Shown: positions 21,560 to 31,478 of the stretch, in pieces
Layout: the number at the start of each line of letters is the position of its first letter
Position numbering within the stretch: the stretch's first letter is position 1
DNA from: Labilibaculum sp.
Lineage (GTDB): Bacteria > Bacteroidota > Bacteroidia > Bacteroidales > Marinifilaceae
Length of the DNA: 64,000 bases
Direction of reading: 5' to 3'
Assembly (NCBI RefSeq): GCF_963664555.1
Contig: NZ_OY761461.1
Coordinates: forward strand, 124,001-188,000
Notes under the pieces: generated by a model
The model's database searches: none
Told to the model about the DNA's origin: nothing
Seen by the model: only the letters and a program-made list of their open reading frames with translations
Translations under genes and position numbers: made by a program

Positions 21560-22591
21560 CTACTTCTTTAAGTTCGAATAAAACTCAAGTATGGCTTTCG
21601 CATTTTCTTTAGGATCATCTTTTTCGAGTGCAATTGAATAAATAGTTTGCCCTTTTCTCTTTTGCTGACCGTGAAGGTATGCTTTGTCGTAGTAGGTAAG
21701 CGTAATATCAGCAACAGAGTGAAAATCCCCTTTATCAAGACTTTCCAAAGCGTTTTTCACATTCAATCCGCCCAATCGTTTCTCAATTTTTAAAACCAGT
21801 TCCTTTAAATCTGCAATATCAAAGCATGCATACTCCTTCACTAATCTTTCAATCCGCTCGGCTTTTGGAACATCCATTTTAACAACATCGGCTTTTCTCA
21901 TTCTAAGAAACAGCTGTTCGTTAACCCAAACAGAACCTACTGAATTGCTTTCATCTTCAATCCAAATGGTTTTATTGAAATCGAAACCAGACCATATTTT
22001 AGCCAATTCATTTTCAAAATTCTCGTTGGTTGGCTGATCTCCCTGCCCCAAGGCTCCAAAAACCGATCCTTTATGATTCGCAATTCCCTCCAAATCGAGA
22101 ACCTGATGCCCCATTTTTATCATTTCATGCAAAACCTCCGTTTTGCCGCTTCCGGTCATTCCGCCCAGAACGATAATCTCCGCTTTTTTGAGAAATTGCT
22201 CTCGGTTGTATGCTCTGTATGCTTTATAACCACCCTTTAACAGATAAACTGTAAATCCGGCAGTCTCGAACAACCAAGCCATGCTTCCGCTTCTCATTCC
22301 GCCTCTCCAGCAGTGTACCAATATTTTTTTATCCGGAGCAATTTTTTTTGCTTGCTTTACAAAACGTGCCAATTTTGGCCCCACCAATTCCAAACCTAAT
22401 AATACGGCAGAATCCTTTCCTGCTCTCTTGTATTTAGTTCCTACAACAACTCTTTCTTCATTGGTGAAAATTGGTAGATTCTGAGCTCCGGGGATATGAC
22501 CTGTCTCAAATTCCGCAGCAGTTCGAACATCAACCATGGGTAAAATTTCACCCATTTCAAGAAATTCCTTAGGATCAAGTATTGTAGCCAT
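21560..22591 (-). CDS. mnmH: tRNA 2-selenouridine synthase
   Basis: Converts 2-thiouridine at the tRNA wobble position to 2-selenouridine through a geranylated intermediate, 343 aa. An N-terminal rhodanese domain carries the active Cys94 in HCWRGGMRSGSMAW. It is fused to a P-loop domain with GGMTGSGKTEVL (Walker A at 143-151). Both domains are complete. It needs selenophosphate from SelD; no selD is in this window, so the selenium branch cannot be confirmed. It lies 82 bp downstream of rsgA's hairpin-bearing gap. Confidence 0.92.
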   Translation of the reverse strand: MATILDPKEFLEMGEILPMVDVRTAAEFETGHIPGAQNLPIFTNEERVVVGTKYKRAGKDSAVLLGLELVGPKLARFVKQAKKIAPDKKILVHCWRGGMRSGSMAWLFETAGFTVYLLKGGYKAYRAYNREQFLKKAEIIVLGGMTGSGKTEVLHEMIKMGHQVLDLEGIANHKGSVFGALGQGDQPTNENFENELAKIWSGFDFNKTIWIEDESNSVGSVWVNEQLFLRMRKADVVKMDVPKAERIERLVKEYACFDIADLKELVLKIEKRLGGLNVKNALESLDKGDFHSVADITLTYYDKAYLHGQQKRKGQTIYSIALEKDDPKENAKAILEFYSNLKK

Positions 22592-22616
22592 TTATTCGTT
22601 TTATATCAATAAAAAT

Positions 22617-22638
22617 AGCACGTAGAGAATTACGTGCT
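22617..22638 (-). terminator. Hairpin after rsgA
   Basis: Perfect 8-bp stem AGCACGTA / TACGTGCT, loop GAGAAT, with A5 on the exit side (U-rich on the minus transcript). It lies between rsgA and mnmH. Confidence 0.5.
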
Positions 22639-22673
22639 TATGTCTTAAAATTGTTTTACAATTCCTGTATTTT

Positions 22674-23600
22674 CTAAATTCTGTATTTGCTGTCCTCATC
22701 CTCCATAATCATCCCCAAATAACTTTCATATCTGGTGATACAGATTTCTCCAATTTCAACTGCACCTTTTACGGCACATTTTGGTTCATGTACATGAGTG
22801 CAATTGTTGAATTGACAATGCTTCGAAATTCTAAATATTTCAGGAAAGAAATGAGACATTTCCTCCTTTTCCATGTCGATGGTTCCAAACCCTCTAATTC
22901 CTGGAGTATCAATAATATAACCCTCAAAATCCAATTCAAACATTTCAGAAAAAGTTGTGGTGTGTTTTCCTTGAGAATGTGCTTCAGAAATTTCTCCCGT
23001 TTTTAAGTCCAAACCTGGTTGTATCGCATTTATTAAAGTTGATTTTCCAACACCAGAGTGCCCTGAAAGCAAATTTATTTTGCCTTTTAAAGCTTCTCTG
23101 ATAATATCCAGATGAGTTCCCTTCCTGGCAGAAATCTCAAAACATTTATAGCCAATCTTTTCGTAAGTGTATTTTAATTCTCCCAAACGCTTTATATCAT
23201 TGGGGCGATATCTGTCAATTTTATTGAAAATAAGATTGACAGGAATTCGATACGCTTCTGCGGCAGCAAGGAACCGATCGATAAAAGTTGTTGTTGTCAA
23301 CGGATAATTGACAGTAACAATTAAAAATGCCTGATCGATATTTGCAGCGATAATTTGACTGTGTTTTGACAAATTTGATGATTTACGAATAATGTAATTC
23401 TTCCGATCATGAATCTTCACAATTACATTCGCCTCATTTTCCTCCTCAAAATCTACTTTGTCACCAACCGATATAGGATTGGTTGTACGAATGCCTTCCA
23501 TTCTAAACCGCCCTTTTATCCGGCAATTATGGATTTCTCCATCGTTGGATTTTACGGTATACCAACTTCCTGTCGACTTGATTACTACTCCTTCTTTCAA
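22674..23600 (-). CDS. rsgA: Ribosome small subunit-dependent GTPase
   Basis: Circularly permuted GTPase checking late 30S assembly, 308 aa. An N-terminal OB fold comes first, then G4 NKID (126-129), G1 GHSGVGKST (180-188) and G3 DTPGIRGF (231-238). The C-terminal zinc cluster is C262, C267, H269 and C275. The start is TTG at 23600. The GVVIKSTGSWYTVKSNDG beginning is the conserved family start and no ATG is available. Confidence 0.95.
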   Translation of the reverse strand: MKEGVVIKSTGSWYTVKSNDGEIHNCRIKGRFRMEGIRTTNPISVGDKVDFEEENEANVIVKIHDRKNYIIRKSSNLSKHSQIIAANIDQAFLIVTVNYPLTTTTFIDRFLAAAEAYRIPVNLIFNKIDRYRPNDIKRLGELKYTYEKIGYKCFEISARKGTHLDIIREALKGKINLLSGHSGVGKSTLINAIQPGLDLKTGEISEAHSQGKHTTTFSEMFELDFEGYIIDTPGIRGFGTIDMEKEEMSHFFPEIFRISKHCQFNNCTHVHEPKCAVKGAVEIGEICITRYESYLGMIMEDEDSKYRI

Positions 23601-23617
23601 TGTTCTTATTTTTATTA

Positions 23618-23625
23618 CAAAAGTA
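23618..23625 (-). promoter_or_regulatory. -7 box upstream of rsgA
   Basis: Minus strand TACTTTTG matches TAnnTTTG, 17 nt before the TTG start, implying a very short leader. Confidence 0.4.
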
Positions 23626-23753
23626 GTTGATTTGAAGCAATTTTAGGCTATCGTATTGCATTTTATGAGTTTTTAATTCATCTCTTATCTCAACTTATCC
23701 TTTCCTGATTTTCTTTTTTTTACCTTTATTCACTTCAAACAAAAATTCACGCT

Positions 23754-24521
23754 ATGCGAAAAATAATAAGTTACAATGTAAATGGAATTCGAGCCGCCCT
23801 CGGAAAAGACTTTATTGGATGGCTTAAACAGGAAAACCCGGACATCCTTTTAATTCAGGAAACAAAGGCTCAGCCAGAGCAGATTGAAACTCATCTTTTT
23901 GAGGAATTAGGATATTATTGCTACTGGTTTTCTGCTGAAAAAAAAGGATACAGTGGTGTTGGCATTCTGGCTAAAGAAAAACCAGACAATGTGGTTATTG
24001 GTGTTAACAATCCAAAATATGATATTGAAGGGAGAGCAATCAGAGCTGATTTTGGGGATGTTTCGGTTTTTAGTACGTATCATCCATCGGGAACAACCGG
24101 CGGGCCCCGACAGGATTATAAAATGGAATGGTTGGCCTATTTTCAGGATTACATTTCTGAATTAAAAAAAGAAAGGCCAAATTTGATTATTGGAGGAGAT
24201 TACAATATCTGTCACAAAGAAATAGATATTAGTAACCCGGAGAAGAAAAAAGGTGCTTCGGGATTCCTGCCTGAAGAAAGAGAATGGGTAAGCCAATTTA
24301 TTGATAGTGGTTTTATTGACAGCTTCAGAATATTTGATCAATCGCCGGACAAATACAGCTGGTGGAGCTACAGAGCTGGTTCCAGAGGTAAGAATTTGGG
24401 TTGGCGAATTGATTACCATATGGTAAGCGAACCTCTTCGCGAGCAACTAAAAGGAGGATCGATACTAGCTGATGTGATTCACTCGGACCATTGTCCGGTT
24501 GTTGTTGAAGTTGATTTTTAA
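23754..24521 (+). CDS. xth: Exodeoxyribonuclease III (AP endonuclease)
   Basis: Xth/ExoA-type enzyme for abasic-site repair, 255 aa. YNVNGIRAA, LLIQETKA (metal Glu), GGDYNICHKEIDI (catalytic Asp/Asn) and the final IHSDHCPVVVEVDF (Asp-His pair) are all present. Length is normal. It stands alone on the plus strand with its own terminator. Confidence 0.95.
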   Translation: MRKIISYNVNGIRAALGKDFIGWLKQENPDILLIQETKAQPEQIETHLFEELGYYCYWFSAEKKGYSGVGILAKEKPDNVVIGVNNPKYDIEGRAIRADFGDVSVFSTYHPSGTTGGPRQDYKMEWLAYFQDYISELKKERPNLIIGGDYNICHKEIDISNPEKKKGASGFLPEEREWVSQFIDSGFIDSFRIFDQSPDKYSWWSYRAGSRGKNLGWRIDYHMVSEPLREQLKGGSILADVIHSDHCPVVVEVDF

Positions 24522-24544
24522 TCGTACCAATATAAGATACTACC

Positions 24545-24572
24545 ATCCCGAGAAGGTTTTCCTTTTCGGGAT
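24545..24572 (+). terminator. Terminator of xth
   Basis: 12-bp stem (one G-T pair) with TTTT loop, ATCCCGAGAAGG / CCTTTTCGGGAT, followed by TTTATTTT on the plus strand. Confidence 0.85.
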
Positions 24573-24579
24573 TTTTATT

Positions 24580-26166
24580 TTACCACATACTCAACAATTG
24601 CACACACACCATTAATAACACCATTGCAATTGGATAAACTGTTGCATAAGCAATGGCTGGAGCTGAAGAATCTGTCATTCCATCAACCGCCGCCAAACCA
24701 GGCGTACTCGTCATACTTCCGGTAAGTGTGCCAAGCAAATTCAGTACATTCATTTTCAAAACAAAATGCCCAATTAAGATTGTAATTATCATTGGCAGCA
24801 AAGTAATTGCAATACCCAGCGAAAATAGGGTAAATCCCGATTCTTTGAATGTTTCCACCAAATGTGATCCTGCACTTGTTCCTACAACCGAAAGAAACAT
24901 TAACAATCCTAACTGACGAAGCAATTGATTGGATGACCCGGACATGGTCCACAGAATTGCACCGGTTTTACCAATTCTACTCAGAACTAAAGCAACGATT
25001 AAAACGCCACCGGTTAATCCCAGACTAAATGTAAAATCATCCGTAAAGGATATTTTTAATTTCCCCACTAAAACACCAAGTACAATTCCTGTTGCAATGG
25101 GAAAGAAATCAGTATCTGACAACTTTTTACTGTCATTTCCAAACAAGTGACGCACATTATTGATATTCCCTGTACCACATGCCACTACCAGCTTATCTCC
25201 AAATCGAATCTCTGATTTTGAACTGGCGACAATATCAATTCCAGCTCTTCTTATTCTGGTTACACGAGCATTGTAATTGGCTAAAACATTTAATTGTCCC
25301 AATGTTTTGTTCACCACCTGTTTGTTCGTAACCAAGATTGATTCAACCACATAATCACTGCTAAGCGGAATTTCCTTGGTCGTTTCTTCTCCAATTAAAA
25401 TTCTGGCCTTTTCAATAGCTTGTTCTGTTCCTATTAATTTTACAATGTCTCCCTTTTCAAGAATGGTAGTTGGCAATGGAACAATGGTTTTACCATCGTG
25501 CATTATTCTTGAGATATTTGCTTGAGTCATTGAGCGAATCTTCAACTCTTTTATGCTTTTTCCAACAATATTTTCATTCCCGACAACCAGATTTTTATTG
25601 ACTAACTCCGGATGTTGCTGAAGAACTTCCTCTTCCAATTTCTCCGATTCTTTTTGAATATCAACCCCTGCTAATTTAGGATATAATCTTACAAACAGAA
25701 TTACTCCAATTACACCAAAAGGATAAGCGATACCATAACCAATAGAAGCCAGCGGAGATTGAGTTGTTTCAATTGCAGCTGCCAAACCTGGAGTACTGGT
25801 TAATGATCCCGTGAGCAAACCTATAGCAATATTCATATCAACCTGAAAGACTACAGCCAAAAGAAGCGTAATAAGCGAAGCACTTCCCACCAAAATAAAA
25901 GCAAGCAAAATCAACTCTCTCCCATTCTTTTTAAAAGATTCAAAAAAACCAGGTCCGGCCTGAATGCCAATGGTGAAAATAAATAATGTTAATCCTATTT
26001 TCTGAATATCATTGGGTATCGAAACTCCGTAATGACCAAACACCAAAGCCACAAAAATTACGGCAGAAACATCAAGGGATATCCCTTTTATTTTGATATT
26101 CCCAACAACAAAACCAATGGCAACAATTAGAAATAAAACAAAATAACTAGATGATAATAAATCCAT
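24580..26166 (-). CDS. AspT/YidE-type transporter with two RCK_C domains
   Basis: 528-aa inner-membrane protein of the AAEx (aspartate-alanine exchanger-like) family. Two repeated membrane halves each end with the duplicated signature: GSLTSTPGLAAAIE in the first and GSMTSTPGLAAVDG in the second. Two cytosolic RCK_C (TrkA-C) domains lie between them, near residues 200-275 and 285-365. About ten TMs in all. I start at ATG 26166; TTG codons just upstream would add two residues. The substrate is unknown, with small anions or amino acids likely. A -7 box lies 50 nt upstream. Confidence 0.88.
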   Translation of the reverse strand: MDLLSSSYFVLFLIVAIGFVVGNIKIKGISLDVSAVIFVALVFGHYGVSIPNDIQKIGLTLFIFTIGIQAGPGFFESFKKNGRELILLAFILVGSASLITLLLAVVFQVDMNIAIGLLTGSLTSTPGLAAAIETTQSPLASIGYGIAYPFGVIGVILFVRLYPKLAGVDIQKESEKLEEEVLQQHPELVNKNLVVGNENIVGKSIKELKIRSMTQANISRIMHDGKTIVPLPTTILEKGDIVKLIGTEQAIEKARILIGEETTKEIPLSSDYVVESILVTNKQVVNKTLGQLNVLANYNARVTRIRRAGIDIVASSKSEIRFGDKLVVACGTGNINNVRHLFGNDSKKLSDTDFFPIATGIVLGVLVGKLKISFTDDFTFSLGLTGGVLIVALVLSRIGKTGAILWTMSGSSNQLLRQLGLLMFLSVVGTSAGSHLVETFKESGFTLFSLGIAITLLPMIITILIGHFVLKMNVLNLLGTLTGSMTSTPGLAAVDGMTDSSAPAIAYATVYPIAMVLLMVCVQLLSMW

Positions 26167-26216
26167 CAACAATGGTTTAAAAATATGAAAAATACAATCT
26201 TATCTGTTTACAGAAT

Positions 26217-26224
26217 CAAAGGTA
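26217..26224 (-). promoter_or_regulatory. -7 box upstream of the AspT-type transporter
   Basis: Minus strand TACCTTTG fits TAnnTTTG, 50 nt upstream of the ATG. It sits just downstream of the pepE terminator. Confidence 0.4.
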
Positions 26225-26239
26225 AAAATTCAAATTAAA

Positions 26240-26268
26240 AAAGCGGTTGAATCTACTTCAACCGCTTT
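26240..26268 (-). terminator. Terminator of pepE
   Basis: Perfect 12-bp stem AAAGCGGTTGAA / TTCAACCGCTTT, loop TCTAC, with A/T-rich exit giving U-rich RNA on the minus strand. Confidence 0.8.
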
Positions 26269-26287
26269 AAATATATTTTTCCAAAAT

Positions 26288-26998
26288 TTATTTCAGCAAA
26301 AAATTAAAATCATCCTTGGGACTCAATTCGTATGCTTGCACATCATTTTTGAATATTCGGCAGTTGTATTTTCCAATCAAATCAATTTTACCATTTTCGA
26401 TCAGGAACATGCTTCCCTCACGCAAACCGGCAACATACATATCAGGATTAACGACCATAAATTCATTAATCCGATCTTCTCGGGTTTCTCCTCCATGACC
26501 ATCGGGATTTTTATCCAAGTAATGAGGGTTAATCTGAAATGGAATTAAATTAAGTGCATCAAATCCCAAAGGATCGATAATCGGCATATCGTTCGTGGTT
26601 TTAATGGTAGGACAAGCCAAATTGGAACCGGCACTCCAACCTATATATGGCACATTTTCATCTATAACTTTCTTTCGGATAGCCCCAGTCAAATTGTTTT
26701 TATGCACCAAATGAAGCATATTCCAGGTACTTCCGCCACCTACAACAATTGCTTCAGCCTCTTCGACAGCCTTTACAGGATCTTGAAAATGATGAATAGA
26801 AACAACATCATGACCCACTTCATTAAACTTAGCCTTAACTTTAGCTTCATAATCGTCGAAGGAAACAGTTACTCCTGCATAAGGAATGAATAAAGCCTTA
26901 ACTGGTTTATCACCTAAAAAATCTTTGATATTGTTTTTGGGATAGTCTAAATATTCCTCCCCGGCCATTGTGGAGTTACTGATTAATAATAATCTCAT
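26288..26998 (-). CDS. pepE: Dipeptidase E (peptidase S51, alpha-aspartyl dipeptidase)
   Basis: Cytosolic serine peptidase cleaving N-terminal Asp-X dipeptides, 236 aa. The nucleophile Ser is in GWSAGSNLACPT and the catalytic His in INPHYLD. The N-terminal LLLISNSTMAGEEYLDYP is the normal PepE beginning, so I use ATG at 26998. A longer frame starting at 27052 would add 18 atypical residues and overlap the next gene. The 46-bp gap to the upstream kinase gene suggests possible co-transcription. Confidence 0.9.
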   Translation of the reverse strand: MRLLLISNSTMAGEEYLDYPKNNIKDFLGDKPVKALFIPYAGVTVSFDDYEAKVKAKFNEVGHDVVSIHHFQDPVKAVEEAEAIVVGGGSTWNMLHLVHKNNLTGAIRKKVIDENVPYIGWSAGSNLACPTIKTTNDMPIIDPLGFDALNLIPFQINPHYLDKNPDGHGGETREDRINEFMVVNPDMYVAGLREGSMFLIENGKIDLIGKYNCRIFKNDVQAYELSPKDDFNFLLK

Positions 26999-27044
26999 TT
27001 GTGCTGAATTTAGTTTAAGTAGATGTGAATTATCTGACCTAAAT

Positions 27045-29051
27045 TTAGACATTTACTACTGAAATCAGAGTCTCTTTTTTCACAAATTCGCTAAATTTTT
27101 CATCACTCATTGGCCTGCGGGGAATGATGAACGAAAATGTACTACCCTTGTCAACTTCACTTTCCACCATCATTTCGCCATGATTTTTCACTAAAAAATC
27201 CCGGCACAAAGTAATCCCTAAACCTGTACCTTTCTCATTAGAAGTACCATCTGTGGTCTTACCATCGTAAATGTTCTCAATCTGATCCGGCATCATTCCG
27301 ATTCCATTATCAATCACCGAAATTTTAACGAAATACTCTCCAATCTCCGATTTCACTTCAATAATCCCCCCTTTATTGGTGAATTTAATTGCATTTGATA
27401 TCAAATTACGCAAAACCGTATTGATCATATTCCAATCGATATACACTTCTACTGAAGGATTGATACTTGCGAGTAAACGAATGGATTTTATTTTCGCCAG
27501 TTCTGCAGAAAGACTAATATTGGAGCTAATTATAGAACTTGCATCAACCATTTGCAGATTAGCTGATATAGTAGATGTTTGATTTTTTGCCCAAAACAAT
27601 AGATTTTCAAGCAATTCGAATGAATTATCTGCAGAATGAAACAAAGACTGTAAAAATTCTGTTTTATCTTCTTCAGTCAGATCCAATTCCTTATCAGTCA
27701 GCATCATTCGTAATCCATTACTAATGTTACCAATTGCTCCACGTAAATCATGAGCAATTAAGGAAAACATCTTATCCTTGGTTTCATTGGCCGTTCGAAG
27801 CTTATCTTCACTCTCTTTCAGTCTTTTCATGGCGCCTATCAACTCCTCCTGATGCTGACTTACCAGACGATTGCGCAGGTATAAAAGTTCATTATCTTTC
27901 AGGTTGTTTCGGTACCGGAAAGTAAGAAGAAATATGACAACCAGCAGAAGTAGTAAAATCAATAAGCCAATTGTATATTGACGGTTAATTTCTAACTGCT
28001 GAATTTGATTTTCAGCCCTTAGAGCCTGATTTTCGTGATTCTTCATGTCTTCAACATGCCTTGAATCCAAATCATCAATTTTATTTGATAAATGTTCTGA
28101 AGAAATTGAATCCTGATAAGCTTGAAGGTTTTGATATGCAATTACGGAATTCTTATAATCACCAAGTTTTGTATAGTAAAGAGAAAGATATTTGTAATAA
28201 TCCCGAAGTAATCTTTTCGATTTTAATTGTTTACCAACCAGATAACCTTTGTCAAGATGATGTTTTGCTTTGGTGAGATCATTATGCTGAAGATATAGAT
28301 CACTCATATTCAACTCAAAAACCCCGGTTTTATTATTGGGCCCATTTGACTTATAATAGTCAACTGCCTCACGATAAGTTCGAATAGCTTTAAGGGTATC
28401 CCCCATTTCGGTATACAAACTCCCAATGTCATTGAGTAGTTCTCCAACTATAGGTCGGTGCGAAATTTCTTTCCCAAGATTGAGTCCTTTTTGCAAATAA
28501 CTGATGGCCTGATCATAATCTTGGATTGATTGATAATAAACACCAAATAAATTAAGACATCTTGCAATACCAATCTTATTATCTAACTTCTCATAAATAT
28601 CATTGGCAATCTCTGTGTAATCGAATGTTTTACTGATTTTCCCGGATTGGAAGTAAACTGTTGCCAATTGTTGACTTATATCAGCAACTTCCTTTTGATA
28701 ATTATGCCTTTCAGCGCCTCGAAATGCCTGCAATAAATAATCCAAAGAATTATCGTACTGATTATCCTTATAGTAAGCTGTTCCTAAATAAAACATGGCT
28801 TTAACTATTTCTTTATCATACCCAAGACTTTGAGCCGTTGCAAGAGCTCTGGTAGCCATTTCAATTCCTTTTCCGGGTTCGGTATCCCAATATGCCCGGC
28901 TCATCTCCAATAATGTCTCCAGTTTTTCCTGACCAAACACTTTTGTATAGCGATTATTCAAGCTATCCAAATTTGTCTGAAAATCAGCAAATGCGGGTAG
29001 AGCAAAGAAAATAGAAAAAAAGCAAATTAAAAGCTGGAATTTTCTTTTCAT
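27045..29051 (-). CDS. TPR-repeat sensor histidine kinase
   Basis: 668 aa. A signal peptide (1-22) is followed by about six tetratricopeptide repeats to residue ~310, for example YYQSIQDYDQAISYLQKGLN and DIGSLYTEMGDTLKAIRTY. A short coiled coil and a single TM come next (YTIGLLILLLLLVVIFLLT, about 360-378). HisKA has His in FSLIAHDLRGAIGN, and HATPase has NLISNAIKFTNKGG, VIDNGIGM and GTGLGITLC. The TPR domain would lie in the periplasm. This architecture is common in Bacteroidetes, where the signal is usually unknown. No response regulator is adjacent. Confidence 0.9.
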   Translation of the reverse strand: MKRKFQLLICFFSIFFALPAFADFQTNLDSLNNRYTKVFGQEKLETLLEMSRAYWDTEPGKGIEMATRALATAQSLGYDKEIVKAMFYLGTAYYKDNQYDNSLDYLLQAFRGAERHNYQKEVADISQQLATVYFQSGKISKTFDYTEIANDIYEKLDNKIGIARCLNLFGVYYQSIQDYDQAISYLQKGLNLGKEISHRPIVGELLNDIGSLYTEMGDTLKAIRTYREAVDYYKSNGPNNKTGVFELNMSDLYLQHNDLTKAKHHLDKGYLVGKQLKSKRLLRDYYKYLSLYYTKLGDYKNSVIAYQNLQAYQDSISSEHLSNKIDDLDSRHVEDMKNHENQALRAENQIQQLEINRQYTIGLLILLLLLVVIFLLTFRYRNNLKDNELLYLRNRLVSQHQEELIGAMKRLKESEDKLRTANETKDKMFSLIAHDLRGAIGNISNGLRMMLTDKELDLTEEDKTEFLQSLFHSADNSFELLENLLFWAKNQTSTISANLQMVDASSIISSNISLSAELAKIKSIRLLASINPSVEVYIDWNMINTVLRNLISNAIKFTNKGGIIEVKSEIGEYFVKISVIDNGIGMMPDQIENIYDGKTTDGTSNEKGTGLGITLCRDFLVKNHGEMMVESEVDKGSTFSFIIPRRPMSDEKFSEFVKKETLISVVNV

Positions 29052-29120
29052 GTGGCTAAGATACTACTTTATAGCACATAATTCAACACTCGTCAAAGCT
29101 CATAATACAAGTCAATAAAA

Positions 29121-29147
29121 ATACCGGATTCATCAGGAATCCGGTAT
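29121..29147 (-). terminator. Terminator of the ECF sigma operon
   Basis: 11-bp stem ATACCGGATTC / GAATCCGGTAT with a 5-nt loop and A4/A-rich exit, 27 bp past the stop of the barrel gene. Confidence 0.75.
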
Positions 29148-29173
29148 AATAATACATATCTATTAGTAGTATT

Positions 29174-30253
29174 CTAAAAACTAACCAAGGTTATTCCAAC
29201 TGTAAAAGGTACTAGTTCCGGGCCCTTATTATTTTCAAATAAATTGGTTAAACCATAGGTAGCAAAAAAGTTTAGCGAACGATAGCCAATGCGGGCATGA
29301 GCTGCGTACCGCAGGGTATTTAGGTTGAAATCGTCGTGATCTTTATCTTTGTGCATGTTCCCGTTCGTTTTGTATTTCACTTTTGTATGAGAACCAATTC
29401 GTAAACCACCCACTACTCCGGCAGACATATGAACCCTTCGGGATTTATACTTAACCGGAATTTGAAATTCCAACAGCAAAGGCACTGTTAGGTACAAACT
29501 GGTTAATTTGCTTTTTTTAATGTTCCAGTCAGAATCAAAATAAATTGGTTGAATCCTACCAGAATCATCATTTGCCAGCGTAATATCTTGATCGAAACGA
29601 TAATTATTCCATTCCAGCCCCATTCCAGTTACTACACCAATGGTGTTTCTTTCCTTTTGCAAGCTAATATCATACTGAAGAAAATTTAAGTTGACAGCAA
29701 GTGATTTGGCCATATCTAAATCCATAAAATCCTTCTGATCATTAGAATAATCATTATAATATTCATCAGCAAAACCATTTATGCCTACTTCAAAACCTGC
29801 CCAATGTCCTCGAAAACCTTTCTCCTCTTCCATAAAAAACTTATCCTGCTTGGGATCCCAAGGATTTACCTTCTGAATTCGAATTCTGGTTCCGTGCCAG
29901 CCGTCAATAATATTGATCTGCTTTCCGCCAAGTCTTATTTTTGTAGTGTCCCTGTCTTCTTCAAAACCTACTTTGCCAATTTTCCCAATTTTAGCTTTAA
30001 TCCCTTTATCATCCTCAACAACCTTTACCAAATCTTTTTCGAGAAATTTAACTTTTGTCGTGTCTGCCTTTGCTTCCCATGATTGAGCTTTAACAGTTTC
30101 TTTTCTCTCTGGTTTCGTTTTCTTGTCCGACCATGAATCTTCAATTAAAATCTTCTTTTTAATTGTATCTGTTTTTAAAGTATCAACAACTTCCTGGGCG
30201 TTGCTTCCAAATACAAGCACAAAAGCCATGCATAGTAAAAATATTTTTTTCAT
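29174..30253 (-). CDS. Outer-membrane beta-barrel protein (PorT-like barrel)
   Basis: 359 aa with a clear signal peptide (MKKIFLLCMAFVLVFGSNAQ). Residues 25-135 are charged, with many Lys/Asp and repeated TKP/KTK segments, and resemble nothing I recognise. From about 150 the sequence shows alternating aromatic/hydrophobic strands ending in Phe (GVTLVSF-like end, PFTVGITLVSF), the pattern of an 8-stranded outer-membrane barrel. It is third in line after an ECF sigma factor and an anti-sigma-like protein, so it is probably regulated with them. Function unknown. Confidence 0.75.
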   Translation of the reverse strand: MKKIFLLCMAFVLVFGSNAQEVVDTLKTDTIKKKILIEDSWSDKKTKPERKETVKAQSWEAKADTTKVKFLEKDLVKVVEDDKGIKAKIGKIGKVGFEEDRDTTKIRLGGKQINIIDGWHGTRIRIQKVNPWDPKQDKFFMEEEKGFRGHWAGFEVGINGFADEYYNDYSNDQKDFMDLDMAKSLAVNLNFLQYDISLQKERNTIGVVTGMGLEWNNYRFDQDITLANDDSGRIQPIYFDSDWNIKKSKLTSLYLTVPLLLEFQIPVKYKSRRVHMSAGVVGGLRIGSHTKVKYKTNGNMHKDKDHDDFNLNTLRYAAHARIGYRSLNFFATYGLTNLFENNKGPELVPFTVGITLVSF

Positions 30254-30409
30254 CAGTTTATAATTTTCTTGTTACTATCAAATGGAACTTACCATTTGTA
30301 AATAATCATACATGTGGAGTTAATGATGATTTACTCATGGACGTTTCATAACGGTATATTTATGTTATTTCTAAGGGTAAGACGAAATGGTGGATGAATA
30401 GTTACAGGG

Positions 30410-31468
30410 CTATTTAATTGTTTTTGAAAAACCGATGCCTGTAGTATTAAAATCTAATCGTGTCTTCTCTGTAGCAGAGTCATACTTCTTCTCCAACTGA
30501 ACATTTTTCCCTGCAATTTCGCCCAATTTATCAACGCCATATTTCGCAATAGCATACAAAACAGAACTTTGAGCTTTCTTTTCGGGCACACTCGATTTCC
30601 ATGACATTCCCAATTGTGCAAGTCCGTTATTTTGAGTGCTGATTTCAGTATTCTCTTCTTTGGGAATATCCAGTTCTATCTTTGGATCTGCAGAATTGGC
30701 TAATGCAATGAGTTCTGCATCAGCAGAAAGCACCACAGGTTCAACTCGCTTAAACACCTCTTCTATATTTTCAACTTGTTTTTCATCTCCCTGACTATCT
30801 GTTGTCTGCGCTTGTCCTTTTTCAACAGAATATTTCTTCTCTGGCTTCACAATCTCTTGTTTGGGAGTTGCAATAGCCTCAACATCAATTGCCTTTTCAG
30901 TTTTATTTGTCTCCTTACTTTCCGTAAATGCAGTTTCTACCTTGGCCGTAATTTTCTTTTCATTTGATTGATTCCCTTCAAATTGATACAAAATACTCCA
31001 AAGTGAAAAAAGCAGAATAATTGAGGCTGCTGCTCCAATTCTTGAAGAATAACGCCAGTAAGCAACTTTTCGGGAACTTCTTTTCAGCTTTTCCTTATCG
31101 GTGAAAACAAGACTATTATCAGCATGTAAAATCGTTTTTTGATAAATCTGATTCTCGTTATGAAAGGACTTGTTCTTTTCCAGAAAAGTATCGAATGCAA
31201 TTTCATTTTCAACCGACAAGTCTCCTTCTAGCCGGGCAATACAGAAATCATCAAAACTTTCGCGAAAAGGAATTTCTTTTAATGATTTTAAATCAATTTT
31301 AACGCAGTCTTTAGTAAAAACAGAACACTCCATCTCCTCCAATTCTAATTTTAGATCTGGATTTTTGGTTAAAAAATCTTCCAACGCGACAATCTGAAGG
31401 GAACTTAACGTTCCTTCCAAATAATCAAGGAAGAATTCCTCGTAGTTGTATCGGGTTATTTCCCTCAT
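30410..31468 (-). CDS. Putative membrane anti-sigma factor
   Basis: 352 aa. A cytosolic head (1-140) has NYEEFFLDYLEGTLS and DDFCIARLEGDLS, two copies of the short acidic Leu-Glu-Gly motif seen in Bacteroidetes anti-sigma-type proteins. One TM lies near 145-165 (IGAAASIILLFSLWSILY). A long low-complexity Lys/Glu-rich periplasmic domain follows. The canonical HxxxCxxC zinc motif is absent. It follows the ECF sigma gene by 10 bp. The anti-sigma role is inferred from position and topology only. Confidence 0.6.
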   Translation of the reverse strand: MREITRYNYEEFFLDYLEGTLSSLQIVALEDFLTKNPDLKLELEEMECSVFTKDCVKIDLKSLKEIPFRESFDDFCIARLEGDLSVENEIAFDTFLEKNKSFHNENQIYQKTILHADNSLVFTDKEKLKRSSRKVAYWRYSSRIGAAASIILLFSLWSILYQFEGNQSNEKKITAKVETAFTESKETNKTEKAIDVEAIATPKQEIVKPEKKYSVEKGQAQTTDSQGDEKQVENIEEVFKRVEPVVLSADAELIALANSADPKIELDIPKEENTEISTQNNGLAQLGMSWKSSVPEKKAQSSVLYAIAKYGVDKLGEIAGKNVQLEKKYDSATEKTRLDFNTTGIGFSKTIK

Positions 31469-31478
31469 CTCCTATTCC